Positions 24,446 to 33,830 are shown, counted from the first letter of the stretch. The stretch: DNA of 64,000 nt from an uncultured Paracoccaceae bacterium (GCA_938002605.1 CALLAF010000017.1:101261-165260); one strand, 5' to 3'. Numbers and translations are program-made. Notes: generated from the sequence alone by a model not told the origin.

Positions 24446-25525
24446 ATGGCCGATTTTCAAACCCAAATTCAAGAATCGCAAGCGCAGGTTGCTGCCGCGC
24501 AAAGCAAGATTTCAGAATTGACCAGCCGGATTGAAACAGCACGCACCAAGATGGCTGAGGGAACGGATATCGCCGTTGATATCGAAAACGCGAGCCTCGA
24601 AGATGTGCACGCCCATACCGACCTGATGAACGCGAATATCGCGGAACTGATCATGGGGCTGGACGATGTCACCTCTGCGTTTTCCAAAGACTTTGAGGAA
24701 ATGCGCAATAAAACCGGGATGGAAACGTTCATTGGTATTTTCAGCAAAGGTAAGTCTGAAAGCATGCGCCAAGAACGCATGCGCACCGCGTCTATCGACG
24801 ACAAATTGCAGGACCTGATCAGCAAATCTGACGTGATCATGAAACTGCTTGAAGGGCAGCTAACAGTGTTGAACGAACAGAAGGTCAGCGTTGAACGCAA
24901 CCTTGCTGGCACACTGGATGAACGCGAAGCGGTTGTGGGTGAACTTGAAGCTGTCCGTGCTGATATTTTGGCGATTGATCCGCAGATCATCACGCTCGAA
25001 GGCAAAATTTCTGTTGAACAAGACGCGGCCGCGCGCACCAAGCTCGAAACAGAGCTTGCTGGCCTCAATTCAAAATACAATGAAATGGTGCAGGCCGAGC
25101 AAGTGAAACTGGCCAAATCTCAGACGCTTGAACGCTATATCGAAAAGGGCAAAACCTGGATCGACAGTTTGCAGAACCAAGCGGCGACGCAGATGGTGCT
25201 GATCAATAAATTGCAAACAGACACCAAACAGCGCGTCGTGCTCTATGATGCCCTGTCCAAATCGTTGAAAACCGCGCAACAACAAGACGTGGCGCATAAG
25301 ATCAACGAAATCGGCGTGAAAACAGACCAAGAAGCCCAAACCGCGATGGCTGCCATCGGCGCCGCCACAACGGGCCGGATGGCCGACATGATGGAAGCCC
25401 ACGAAGACCACATGGTATTCGCCCGCGAAGTGCTTGAGCAAAAGGCGAAAGCCGACGAACGTTTCATGCGCCGTTTCCAAACCATCGTCGAAAAGCACGA
25501 CAGCAATCAGTATGGGGCTGAATGA
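24446..25525 (+). CDS. Long coiled-coil protein, first gene of unknown eight-gene operon
   Basis: A 359-residue soluble protein with no signal peptide. Almost the whole length is heptad-rich: residues 3-40, then 110-245 with runs of Glu, Lys, Gln and Ala and very few Pro or aromatic residues. A short break with FIGIFSKGKSES around residues 95-105 may be a hinge. The composition is like filament- or ring-forming adaptor proteins (PspA or TelA in general character only); I could not match it to a named family. GAGGG precedes the ATG. The next gene begins 4 nt after its stop, so it leads the operon. A role as a scaffold for the AAA ATPase is inference. Confidence 0.78.
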   Translation: MADFQTQIQESQAQVAAAQSKISELTSRIETARTKMAEGTDIAVDIENASLEDVHAHTDLMNANIAELIMGLDDVTSAFSKDFEEMRNKTGMETFIGIFSKGKSESMRQERMRTASIDDKLQDLISKSDVIMKLLEGQLTVLNEQKVSVERNLAGTLDEREAVVGELEAVRADILAIDPQIITLEGKISVEQDAAARTKLETELAGLNSKYNEMVQAEQVKLAKSQTLERYIEKGKTWIDSLQNQAATQMVLINKLQTDTKQRVVLYDALSKSLKTAQQQDVAHKINEIGVKTDQEAQTAMAAIGAATTGRMADMMEAHEDHMVFAREVLEQKAKADERFMRRFQTIVEKHDSNQYGAE

Positions 25526-25529
25526 ATAA

Positions 25530-25739
25530 ATGCGTCGCATGATTGCTGACGTATTAGCACTTTACTTTGGTCGCGCTGATAAATGGTGGTCGTGGGCGAC
25601 GACAGTTGTGCTAATCGCGGGCATCTTGGTTGTTTATTATGGACCGCTCTTGGTCGATATCGTGATCGCGATGGCAATATTTGCGGTTGTATCTTCGATT
25701 GGTGTTTGGTGGCGACGCAGGGGAATGAAGAATGACTAA
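25530..25739 (+). CDS. Small two-helix membrane protein
   Basis: A 69-residue protein with two closely spaced hydrophobic helices, about residues 22-38 and 42-60, joined by GPLLVD, and a basic C-terminus (WWRRRGMKND), so both ends are probably cytoplasmic. The start at 25530 lies 4 nt after the coiled-coil gene, and a second ATG at 25539 is possible. The stop overlaps the next gene by 8 nt. The family is not recognised; its place in the operon suggests a membrane anchor for the soluble members. Confidence 0.7.
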   Translation: MRRMIADVLALYFGRADKWWSWATTVVLIAGILVVYYGPLLVDIVIAMAIFAVVSSIGVWWRRRGMKND

Positions 25740-26847
25740 CCTCCAAGCCGATCACATCAAACTTGAAGATACCCGCGTCACGCGGCGGTATTTTGGTAAG
25801 TTTCAGCGGATCACCGGCTATCTGACCAAGGTTGCCGCGACGATGGAGGCCGAAGGGCGTTTTTCGCGCCGCGATATCGAAGCCTTGGCGCACTACCTTG
25901 TTGGGCTGAATTGGACCTTCACGGCGCTGGCGCATAAATACCATTTCTCAGGGCGGTTTGCCCATGCGGGCAAGCTGACGTTTGATCGGGTCGATAGCGG
26001 GTTTCCCGTCTATCAAGAGCTGTTAGAAATGGCGAATGATGCGCTTCAGGCGGAACGCCATCTGGCATCAATGCCAAGCACGGATGATCTGAAGGATCAG
26101 ATGGTGCGGGTGATTTTGGGCGAACAAGAAATCCCGACAAAGCTGCAATATGCGCTGTCGCAACGGCTCTATTACGACGAATTGATGCGTGGCGATCAGT
26201 TTTGGGCCCGCAATGATCCGCAGGCTGTTTGGGTGAAAAACAAGGGCGACCGCCGCGTATTTCAGGTGCATTGGGCCGTTTATGATAGCCAAATTAACCT
26301 GCCCACGATCTACTTGATGGACCTAGAGGACACAGGCCGCACGGGTCTGCCCAAGGATGAACGCCGCTGGCCAGAGGCCCAAGCGCATCTGATGGCGCAA
26401 TCAGTGGCAGGGTTAAAGCTGCTGACCATTGCCAAAGGTTTTGATGAAGATTTTGACGACCTGCACCCCACACGCCTGCGCCGTTTTCACATCGGCCCGA
26501 TGTATAGCAACGCCTTTACGCGCCAGTCCGGGCCATTGCGCGAAGTGTTAGAGGCTGCCAATTCACCCGTGGGCGAAGATTGGGCGCTGGTCTGGACCGA
26601 AGAAGAACTGGTCGCCGAACGCGTTGAACACGTGAAATCGGGTTGGTTTGGATCCGTGGAGCGCCAGATTTTTGCGCGTGATGTGTTTGAACAGGGCGGA
26701 TCTAACCTTGGCGCAACAAATATGGAACGATCCCTGATCATGCCCGAACGCCCCTATCAGGCGCTGGCCGAACGCAACCCACCGGGTTTTCACGACGTGC
26801 GCAAGTTCGTCGTCAGCGATAATGGGCGTGTGTTAAGCTATCGGTAA
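25732..26847 (+). CDS. Unknown soluble protein of the eight-gene operon
   Basis: A 371-residue protein without signal peptide or membrane helix. The first 140 residues are helical (FQRITGYLTKVAATMEAEG, then a Phe- and His-rich stretch). The middle is beta-rich with VFQVHWAVYDSQINLPTIYLMDLED. The C-terminal third has GWFGSVERQIFARD. I do not recognise a catalytic motif or a family. It is translated from an ATG overlapping the small membrane protein gene and lies 32 nt before the AAA ATPase gene. Its intact length and coupling argue that it is a working component of the same system. Confidence 0.75.
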   Translation: MTNLQADHIKLEDTRVTRRYFGKFQRITGYLTKVAATMEAEGRFSRRDIEALAHYLVGLNWTFTALAHKYHFSGRFAHAGKLTFDRVDSGFPVYQELLEMANDALQAERHLASMPSTDDLKDQMVRVILGEQEIPTKLQYALSQRLYYDELMRGDQFWARNDPQAVWVKNKGDRRVFQVHWAVYDSQINLPTIYLMDLEDTGRTGLPKDERRWPEAQAHLMAQSVAGLKLLTIAKGFDEDFDDLHPTRLRRFHIGPMYSNAFTRQSGPLREVLEAANSPVGEDWALVWTEEELVAERVEHVKSGWFGSVERQIFARDVFEQGGSNLGATNMERSLIMPERPYQALAERNPPGFHDVRKFVVSDNGRVLSYR

Positions 26848-26879
26848 GTTTTTGAACGAAACGAATTGGAATTAGAATT

Positions 26880-28820
26880 ATGAGCCAGCCAAGCGATCAG
26901 ATGGAACTGCGTGAAGACGATATTCGCAAACACTATATTCCTGTGGCCGAAATGTTGATGCATTTGGACCATAGCCCGCGTTTGGCCAAAGCGCGGCTAT
27001 CGCTGGAAGCGCCGGAAAAATCACCCGATGTTGCCGCTACGCGGCGGCGGTTCCGGTCAACCACGCCGGGGCTTTTGTCGCGTACATCGACGCCTTCGGG
27101 TGGTGTGCGCCTGCTCGACCGGTTGGCGGAAACCGATGATGATGATCCGCTGACATCACCTGCGCAAGCCTCTGTCGCGCATGCGCTGCGCCGTGCGATG
27201 TCGATCGCCTTGACCGTTGCAGATGCCTATTCCGATCAAACCCCGCTGACTGAACTGAAACGTATTAACCTTGAGGGGCGTTTACCCGCAGAACGGTCGG
27301 TTGAATTTACCGAATATCTGGCAGCGGAAAGCCTGATCGCGCTGTATACATTTGCCAATGCGACCTCGTTCCTTTTGGCCAGCCACGGCACGGAGGCCAG
27401 CGTTGACGTGGGTGCCGTGGACGAGGTTCTGACCGACAATGCGCCATTGGCGCTGCACGGTGCGATTTGGGAGTTGGATCAAAAATTGGGTCAGTTCGCC
27501 AAGGATGAGCCCACGATGATCGCGACCATGTTGGCCTATTGCGAACAGTTGATGGAACGGGTTGCGCAGCGCGCCAGTACCGCCGCGCATATGGCGTCGT
27601 TCAATGCTGCCAGCTGGCGGGTTGAGGCGGATGATTTCACGATCCAAGGTTTTACCCCGGCCCGCAAAGCCAAAGGGTCGGCCTTGACCATGACCTTCAA
27701 AAAACCGAACGAGGTCGTCGGCAACCACATTGCGAAATATCAGGCGATGAAACTGGCCAAGATGGTGATGGCCTATGATTTTGATCGCAAGCTGAACCCG
27801 TTTGCGGAGCTTGGTGGGTTTATCTTTACCTTTATGGGTGATGGGAAACCGGGGACCGGGAAAACCACGCTGATCCAGATGATGGCGGGCTTGGTGAATG
27901 ACTATTGCCAGGTCGCGGGTTACCCGTTCCGCTATCAAAACCTTTCGACCGATAATATCGACAGCTATCAGGGTAAATCAGGTCAAAATGCGAAAGCGTT
28001 CATCAACAACGTGCTTGATCCGCATGTGATTGGCTTTGGCACGATTGACGACATCGATCAGCTTGCTGGCAAACGCGGCGACCGCCAATCATCCGCCGGG
28101 CAGTTGGAAATCACCGCCGTGCTGATGGAAAGCTTCGCGGGCGCGAATACTGTTGTGCGTGGCAACTGTACGTTTGGGATGTTCTCAAACTATCCTGAAA
28201 ACGTCGATGATGCGCTGCGTCAACGTGCCGGTGCGCGGTTCCTTGTGGATGGGCCGCAGACACGCGATGACTATATCGACATCCTGTATCTGTTGATGGG
28301 TAAAAACCACGATATCCCCGTGGGCGCACATGAAGTCTTTAGCGCGCAAGAGATTAAGAAAGCAGTCGCGGCCTCGTTTGAAGGTCACGCGCGGCCAAAG
28401 GAAATTGGCCTGCTGAATGTCTATGATCGGGTGTCGTCCGAAATCGGCGCGTTGGATACTATCGCCAAAATGGGCACTTACCTAAAGGCGATTCAAGAAG
28501 CCGACCCGCGCTTTACCGGCCGCGCAATCAAGAACATCACAGACGCGGTGAAGGTGCGCGCGATGGATTTTGAATTGCCAGACGAATGGATGGAAGACCC
28601 CGATCTTTTCATGTTCAAAGATTACGATACCAAAAAGGCAATGATTTCCGATCTGCGGGTGCCGATCACGGTCGATATGGTCGTGCAAGAAATCAACCGC
28701 TACGCCGATAGTGAATTCCGCTATGCCGATAAATCCGACGAAGTCGCGATTGAAAACATGGTCCGCGATTTTGGCCGCCAAGAAGAGGCGAAAAAACGCT
28801 ATCTAGGGAACAAATCGTGA
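26880..28820 (+). CDS. AAA-family ATPase with large unknown N-terminal region
   Basis: A 646-residue protein. Residues 1 to about 300 are helical with no named domain. The ATPase core follows: Walker A GDGKPGTGKTT near 320-330, a Walker B-like VIGFGTIDDIDQL near 383-395 with two Asp, a sensor-1 candidate in MFSNYPENVDD near 434, and an arginine-finger candidate in LRQRAGARF near 447. The C-terminal 180 residues contain a helical lid and a further domain. No transmembrane segment is seen, so it is cytosolic or peripheral. It is the only energy-consuming protein of the operon and is probably its motor. It lacks MoxR, Lon, Clp and FtsH features. The C-terminus ends 15 nt before the next gene. 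Confidence 0.82.
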   Translation: MSQPSDQMELREDDIRKHYIPVAEMLMHLDHSPRLAKARLSLEAPEKSPDVAATRRRFRSTTPGLLSRTSTPSGGVRLLDRLAETDDDDPLTSPAQASVAHALRRAMSIALTVADAYSDQTPLTELKRINLEGRLPAERSVEFTEYLAAESLIALYTFANATSFLLASHGTEASVDVGAVDEVLTDNAPLALHGAIWELDQKLGQFAKDEPTMIATMLAYCEQLMERVAQRASTAAHMASFNAASWRVEADDFTIQGFTPARKAKGSALTMTFKKPNEVVGNHIAKYQAMKLAKMVMAYDFDRKLNPFAELGGFIFTFMGDGKPGTGKTTLIQMMAGLVNDYCQVAGYPFRYQNLSTDNIDSYQGKSGQNAKAFINNVLDPHVIGFGTIDDIDQLAGKRGDRQSSAGQLEITAVLMESFAGANTVVRGNCTFGMFSNYPENVDDALRQRAGARFLVDGPQTRDDYIDILYLLMGKNHDIPVGAHEVFSAQEIKKAVAASFEGHARPKEIGLLNVYDRVSSEIGALDTIAKMGTYLKAIQEADPRFTGRAIKNITDAVKVRAMDFELPDEWMEDPDLFMFKDYDTKKAMISDLRVPITVDMVVQEINRYADSEFRYADKSDEVAIENMVRDFGRQEEAKKRYLGNKS

Positions 28821-28835
28821 CTTGGACATGTGACC

Positions 28836-29180
28836 ATGGGTGATGTTTTTGCCGACAGCTTATTCCTTCCGGCGCTGCTGATTGCCGTATTGGGACTTGC
28901 CGTGCCGCGCCTATTGGCGCAGGTGCTACCCGAGGGCGTAATGCCGCTGCTGTTCAATGCATTTTTGTCGTCGGTTTTGCTGTTCGTGATTGCGGGATGT
29001 TTCTTTGTTGGGCTCTACATTTGGCAGGGCGCGCCATTTGCACAGGTCGTATCAGAGGGCTGGGCTGCAAACGTCACCTTCTTTGGACGGCTTGGCTTGA
29101 TGTCGGTGATCATCTGGGGGCCAATTATGGTGCTTTCGGTGGCGGCACTTCCGCGCAGATGGGTGAATAAAACATGGTAG
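28836..29180 (+). CDS. Three-helix membrane protein
   Basis: A protein of about 114 residues with hydrophobic helices near residues 7-27, 34-58 and 82-103. A GTG at 28830 would add two residues; no clear ribosome site decides. The second helix contains a lone Cys, and the loop before helix 3 is acidic and Gly-rich. The family is not recognised. It lies 15 nt after the ATPase gene and 13 nt before the DUF6638-like gene, so it belongs to the same transcript. Confidence 0.72.
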   Translation: MGDVFADSLFLPALLIAVLGLAVPRLLAQVLPEGVMPLLFNAFLSSVLLFVIAGCFFVGLYIWQGAPFAQVVSEGWAANVTFFGRLGLMSVIIWGPIMVLSVAALPRRWVNKTW

Positions 29181-29193
29181 GTAAGGCGCTGAC

Positions 29194-30543
29194 ATGCACC
29201 GACTGATTGAAAAAGGTCTGATGTTTGGGAACCTGATCCGGGTGGATAGTCCGGTATTGGTGGAACGCTATAATCGTGCGCTCAAACACCTTACAGGTAA
29301 AGAAACGCAGCAAGATGTGTTTCATCTTGATATTTCAGGTTACAGCCCCGAGATCGGTGATGAATTTGATGACCCGCTTTACCTGAACCATGCAGGTGTG
29401 AACCGTCAGTTTATTCTACTGACGACCGAACAAGCCGGGGCGCCTTTGCTGAACGCAAAGTTTTCGACCGCACGCGGCATTCTCAAGCAATTCATCACTG
29501 AAAACCGGGCAGAGCTATTTGCGCTGACAACGCGCGATGCCGTCGCGGGTGAATTAGTGAATTCGGTCTATTTGGCGGACAACCCTGTCCGGCTTTTTGA
29601 TATTCGCAAGGTCAAGATCGAGGCCGACACAACTACCGGCACTGTCGCTATGGCTGATAAGCTGGGCAGGAAGATCGACCAGTTCAAGACTGAACAGGAC
29701 GCTTGGTTCGATGATGTGCTGATTGCTGAGATGATCGGTATGGCCAAACAAACCGGCGATGTGATGCGTAACCCTGTACACCTCAAGCAGATGGAGTTTG
29801 ACCAAGAAAATTTTTGGACCGATTTGTTTGGCGGCATCTATTTGTTTCGTGGTGTTGAACACCCTGCGGCGATTGTTGCAACCGATAAGGATGATCTAGG
29901 CAAGCTGCCCATTGATTTCACCTTCGACTTGAACGACCGCTCGGCTATTGCGAAATTTCTAAAACTTAATGATTTGGTTGAATCGATCATTGATGCGCGT
30001 GGTGTCGATGCCGCCGCGATTTTGCATCAAAAGATGGATTTTATCGTGATGGAAGTCGCGGCAACCATGGGTGAAAACCTCACCGGGGCGACCCGGCGTG
30101 ACCTGCGCAGGCTTGGGCGCCAGTATGCGGCGCTTTTGCCAGAAGCATGGCAAGGGTTGGCGGCACTTGTCCGTTGGGCCGAAGAAGACGGGCCATGGCC
30201 AAAGATTACATCAGAGCATCCCGCTTATTTCTACACCCTGCGCGCCAAACCACACGCGGATGCGGATCTGGTTAATATGCTATTGGCTGAACTCACTCCG
30301 CTGGACATTCGCCAGCTGTTTATCTGCCATAAAGAGGTGTTCTATCGTGCCTACGCCACATGGGCCGATGAAAAGCGCACCTATGTCGCTGATTTCCTTG
30401 ATCGTGAATATCAAGTCGATAAAGCTGGCACCCGAGAAGCATTGTTTGGTCACGAAGCCCCGATGGAAGAGCCGCGCGCCAAACGGCAACCCGACCTAAT
30501 TACCCGTGTCGGCCCCTGGGGGGCCGTGGGAAGGAGAAGCTAA
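29194..30543 (+). CDS. DUF6638-like protein
   Basis: A 449-residue soluble protein beginning MHRLIEKGLMFGNLI, which I associate from memory with the family DUF6638 in Rhodobacterales; this needs confirmation. It has the segment LDISGYSPEIGDE near residue 47, LYLNHAGVNRQFILL, and a mixed alpha/beta middle with FDIRKVKIEADT. The C-terminal 60 residues are basic and Pro-rich and may be disordered. There is no signal peptide and no catalytic motif I can name. The TAA stop overlaps the next ATG by one base (TAATG), indicating coupling with the following membrane protein. Confidence 0.72.
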   Translation: MHRLIEKGLMFGNLIRVDSPVLVERYNRALKHLTGKETQQDVFHLDISGYSPEIGDEFDDPLYLNHAGVNRQFILLTTEQAGAPLLNAKFSTARGILKQFITENRAELFALTTRDAVAGELVNSVYLADNPVRLFDIRKVKIEADTTTGTVAMADKLGRKIDQFKTEQDAWFDDVLIAEMIGMAKQTGDVMRNPVHLKQMEFDQENFWTDLFGGIYLFRGVEHPAAIVATDKDDLGKLPIDFTFDLNDRSAIAKFLKLNDLVESIIDARGVDAAAILHQKMDFIVMEVAATMGENLTGATRRDLRRLGRQYAALLPEAWQGLAALVRWAEEDGPWPKITSEHPAYFYTLRAKPHADADLVNMLLAELTPLDIRQLFICHKEVFYRAYATWADEKRTYVADFLDREYQVDKAGTREALFGHEAPMEEPRAKRQPDLITRVGPWGAVGRRS

Positions 30544-30818
30544 TGGCTTTTGTTAGATTGATCGTGTTTGGCCTTTTTGCGATGACAGTGCTGTATTGGA
30601 TGATTGCGCTTTATTCGCGGTCTGTGCGGCGTGAACGGCTTGAGAAAGAATATGATGCGGATAACGCTGGCAATATTGATCATGCCGCGCGCGATGCCTA
30701 TGTCGAGACAGGCATGACAGCCTATAATAATTCACTGCGGCCCAAGCTGATTGGGCTGGTTTATATTTTGCCGACGGTTGCTGTCATCGTGACTGTATAT
30801 CTCGTTAACACAAACTAA
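30543..30818 (+). CDS. Small two-helix membrane protein
   Basis: A 91-residue protein with helices at about residues 5-25 and 69-88. The connecting segment is charged and hydrophilic (RRERLEKEYDADNAGNIDHAARDAYVE), which would be a soluble loop of some 40 residues. Its start overlaps the DUF6638-like stop. The family is not recognised. It and the last gene of the operon are 9 nt apart. Confidence 0.72.
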   Translation: MAFVRLIVFGLFAMTVLYWMIALYSRSVRRERLEKEYDADNAGNIDHAARDAYVETGMTAYNNSLRPKLIGLVYILPTVAVIVTVYLVNTN

Positions 30819-30827
30819 GGAAACGCC

Positions 30828-31499
30828 ATGAAAAAGTTAAAAATCGGGTTTCGGGTTTTTGTGTTTATCGTGTTCGGCCTATTGCTGCACTACGTTTTGC
30901 CGCAACATGACGTGGTGCGTATTACGGGGTTGTCTGATCGGATCGTGACGCTATCGAGCTTCCAGAGATATTTCTATGCACAGACTGATGCCGGAGAGAG
31001 CGAAGGCGCAATTCGCGACATTCGCCTGATCAATACTGAACGAAAGCGGACATATTTGTTGGGCCTGATCCGTTCGGGTGAAGGCCTGATGGTTTACCGG
31101 AACGAGGATACTGGCTGGATATGGCCGCCTTACTTTAAGTTCGATTCCTCTAACCTCGAAGCCGAAGTGCAGGCGTTAAGCGCTGATCCGGAACAATGGG
31201 TATCGATTACGCATTATGGTTGGCGCATTCCGTTTCTGACGCTCTATCCAAATGCAATTTCCGTCAAAGAGGTATCCGGCCCGGATTATCGCCCGGTGCC
31301 GTATTTCAATATTGCGTTCTTTCTATTTCTGATCGTTGGCATCGTCTTTGTGCGCAAGTTATGGGAACAATTCCGCGAGCGGACCGTCGATCCCATTTTG
31401 GACAGCGCAGGCCACCGCGTAGACGAAGTCCAAGCAGGCGTTGCTGCCCGCAAAGGCCGCATTACCCGTTGGTTGGATACGTGGCGCAGCAAAAAATAG
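30828..31499 (+). CDS. Membrane protein with central soluble domain, last gene of the operon
   Basis: A 223-residue protein with an N-terminal helix (about 8-24), a soluble middle of about 130 residues that includes RITGLSDRIVTLSSFQRYFYAQ and a likely periplasmic beta-rich region, a second helix (about 158-176), and a basic cytoplasmic tail ending TRWLDTWRSKK. This gives N-in, C-in topology with a periplasmic domain. AAGGAAACGCC precedes the ATG. It is the only member of the operon with a sizeable domain on the far side of the membrane, so it could be the sensor or substrate-contacting part. The operon ends at the hairpin 6 nt later. Confidence 0.74.
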   Translation: MKKLKIGFRVFVFIVFGLLLHYVLPQHDVVRITGLSDRIVTLSSFQRYFYAQTDAGESEGAIRDIRLINTERKRTYLLGLIRSGEGLMVYRNEDTGWIWPPYFKFDSSNLEAEVQALSADPEQWVSITHYGWRIPFLTLYPNAISVKEVSGPDYRPVPYFNIAFFLFLIVGIVFVRKLWEQFRERTVDPILDSAGHRVDEVQAGVAARKGRITRWLDTWRSKK

Positions 31500-31504
31500 C
31501 GGGT

Positions 31505-31529
31505 CCTTACGGCGCTATTCGCCGTAAGG
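31505..31529. terminator. Bidirectional terminator hairpin
   Basis: A perfect 10-bp stem, CCTTACGGCG-CTATT-CGCCGTAAGG, between the convergent eight-gene operon and the ALDH16 gene. Read on the minus strand it is followed shortly by TATTTTTT. The ALDH16 stop codon lies in the loop. Confidence 0.75.
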
Positions 31530-33830
31530 AATCCAGATATTTTTCACTTCTGTTGCGGCTTGAAGATAGTCGTGGGCGCTTGGGGCCATGGCCTGCCCGT
31601 TGTTCACCCAAGTCCGCTTCAGATTTCCTGCGCTCGCGTGCTCAATCGCGCCGCTCACATCACTGCTTGAAAATGACCATACGGCGTCTACGTCCATGTG
31701 GCCCGCCAATTCCGGTGCCAGTTCCGCGTGATCGCCTGTGATGATATTCACCACGCCTGCAGGCACGTCGGATGTTTCCAACACTTGATAGAAATCAGTG
31801 GCAGCAAGCGGGTAGGCGGCACTTGGGATCAGCACCGCGCGGTTGCCCATCGCGATAGCAGGCGCAAGCGTTCCGATCAGCCCGGACAGCGGTGTGTCAT
31901 CACATAAGATGCCGATATTCCCGACACATTCTTTCATCGCCAGCGCGACACCACGGATCGGTACACCGTGCGCTTGGCCATCGTATTTATCGGCCCAAGC
32001 AGCGTAGGTGAACAAGGTCTGAATGGAGGTGTCGACCTCAGTCGCGCCGGATTTGCCGCCCGTAAGCGCGTTGATCCGTGCGGCAAATTCATCTCCACGC
32101 GCTGATAAGTTTTCGGCGATGTAATACAGAATTTGTGCGCGCAAATGCCCGGTCGTTTTGGACCAGCCTTTGGCGGCGTTACAGGCTTCAACTGCGTTGC
32201 GGACATCCTTGCGGTTGCCGATCCCGACATGGCCAAGCAATGCGCCTTTGGCGTCGTAGATGGGTTTTGAGTAGCCGCCGTCGGGGCGGGCTTGTTTGCC
32301 GCCGATGTAGAATTTTGCGGTGCGGTCCAATGGGTCCGCCGTTGCGCTATCCGCGCCTGCAAACGGTGTCGCGAGTTTGACCGGTTTGGCAGTTGCTTTG
32401 GGTTTCGTATATCCTGCCAGCCCTTCCCAGCCGCCTTCGCGACCGAACCCGCTTTCGCGTAGGCCGCCGAACCCGGCCGCCGCATCCATCATGTTAGTGC
32501 CATTGATCCAGACGATGCCCGATACCAGCTTGGGCGCGATATCAAGCGCGAGGTTGATGTTCTCAGACCAGACCGAAGCCGCCAGCCCGTAGCGGGTGTT
32601 GTTCGCAATTTCGACAGCCTCGGCAGGCGTGCGGAAGGTCGTTGCAGCCAGCACAGGGCCAAAGATTTCTTCTTGCATTAGCGTGGATGCCGACGACAAT
32701 CCGGTGATCAAAGTTGGCGGATAGAAACATCCCTCGGGGGCCGCGATTTGATAGGTTTCGCCTTCGGTATTTGCGTCAACCTTCGCAGTGATCTGCGCGT
32801 GTTGGACCGGGTCCACAATCGCGCCTACGTCGATGCATTTGTCCAATGGGTTGCCGATGCGCAATCCGTCCATACGCGATTTAAGCTTGGCATAGAAACG
32901 ATCCGCGATGCCTTCTTGTACCAATAGTCGCGACCCGGCGCAGCAAACCTGACCCTGATTGAACCAGATCGCATCAACCAGCCCTTCGACCGCGCTGTCG
33001 ATATCGGCGTCTTCAAACACGATGTAGGGGGATTTTCCGCCCAGTTCCAATGAGAGTGCTTTACCTGATCCGGCCGTTGCTTCGCGAATTTTGCGGCCCA
33101 CTTCGGTGGACCCGGTAAAGGCGATTTTATCGACATCAGCATTGACCAAGGCGGCCCCGGTATCGCCATCACCCGTCACAATGTTCACGACGCCTGGTGG
33201 TACGCCTGCTTGGGTGCAGATATCGGCAAAGACCATGGCGGTTAGTGATGTGTATTCGGCAGGTTTCAACACGACCGTATTGCCCATCGCCATCGCCGGC
33301 GCGATTTTCCACGCGAGCATCAGCAGCGGGAAATTCCATGGGATAATCTGACCACAAACGCCCAAGGCCTCGCGATCTGGCAATTCATCGTCCATCAACT
33401 GGGCAAAGCCCGCGTGGTGGTAAAAGTGCCGGATGGCCAACGGCACATCAATATCGCGGCTTTCGCGGATAGGTTTGCCGTTATCAAGCGTTTCCATAAC
33501 CGCCAAAAGACGGCTGTGTTTTTGCAAAAGACGGGCAATCGCATAAAGAACGCGCGCACGATTATGGCCCGATTTTGCCCAAGCAGGCTGGGCTTTGCGG
33601 GCGGCTTTGACGGCAGCGGCGACTTCATCAGCTGTGCCTTTGGTCACGCCTGCCAGCTTTTCACCCGTAGCGGGATTGTTGGATGCAAAATCATCGCGCA
33701 ACGCACCCCATTTGCCATCAATATAATGGCCCGCGATGCCACCACGATCAGCAATCCATTGCAGCGCTTCTTTGCTGCTTTCAGGGGCTGGGCCATAGTC
33801 CATAGTGTCGAAGATTTCTTTGATGGTCAT
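31515..33830 (-). CDS. ALDH16-type double aldehyde dehydrogenase
   Basis: A 771-residue protein from the ATG at 33830, made of two ALDH modules in tandem. The first (about 30-490) is catalytically complete, with E262 in LELGGKS and the nucleophile C296 in GQVCCAGS. The second (about 505-771) keeps the fold, but the corresponding loop reads WVNNGQAMAPS, with no cysteine. This arrangement defines bacterial ALDH16, structurally known from a Loktanella enzyme. Linkage to deoC suggests oxidation of acetaldehyde or another aldehyde from deoxyribose catabolism. The start overlaps the stop of the upstream small membrane protein gene as ATGA. Confidence 0.93.
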   Translation of the reverse strand: MTIKEIFDTMDYGPAPESSKEALQWIADRGGIAGHYIDGKWGALRDDFASNNPATGEKLAGVTKGTADEVAAAVKAARKAQPAWAKSGHNRARVLYAIARLLQKHSRLLAVMETLDNGKPIRESRDIDVPLAIRHFYHHAGFAQLMDDELPDREALGVCGQIIPWNFPLLMLAWKIAPAMAMGNTVVLKPAEYTSLTAMVFADICTQAGVPPGVVNIVTGDGDTGAALVNADVDKIAFTGSTEVGRKIREATAGSGKALSLELGGKSPYIVFEDADIDSAVEGLVDAIWFNQGQVCCAGSRLLVQEGIADRFYAKLKSRMDGLRIGNPLDKCIDVGAIVDPVQHAQITAKVDANTEGETYQIAAPEGCFYPPTLITGLSSASTLMQEEIFGPVLAATTFRTPAEAVEIANNTRYGLAASVWSENINLALDIAPKLVSGIVWINGTNMMDAAAGFGGLRESGFGREGGWEGLAGYTKPKATAKPVKLATPFAGADSATADPLDRTAKFYIGGKQARPDGGYSKPIYDAKGALLGHVGIGNRKDVRNAVEACNAAKGWSKTTGHLRAQILYYIAENLSARGDEFAARINALTGGKSGATEVDTSIQTLFTYAAWADKYDGQAHGVPIRGVALAMKECVGNIGILCDDTPLSGLIGTLAPAIAMGNRAVLIPSAAYPLAATDFYQVLETSDVPAGVVNIITGDHAELAPELAGHMDVDAVWSFSSSDVSGAIEHASAGNLKRTWVNNGQAMAPSAHDYLQAATEVKNIWIPYGE

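Noticed and set aside
24469..25116. 215-codon minus-strand open frame opposite the coiled-coil gene
   Set aside because: Ser- and Ala-rich sequence is the antisense mirror of a Glu/Lys/Gln-rich coiled coil; no start context.
27282..27938. 218-codon minus-strand open frame inside the AAA ATPase gene
   Set aside because: Antisense to the ATPase, no family motif, no ribosome site.
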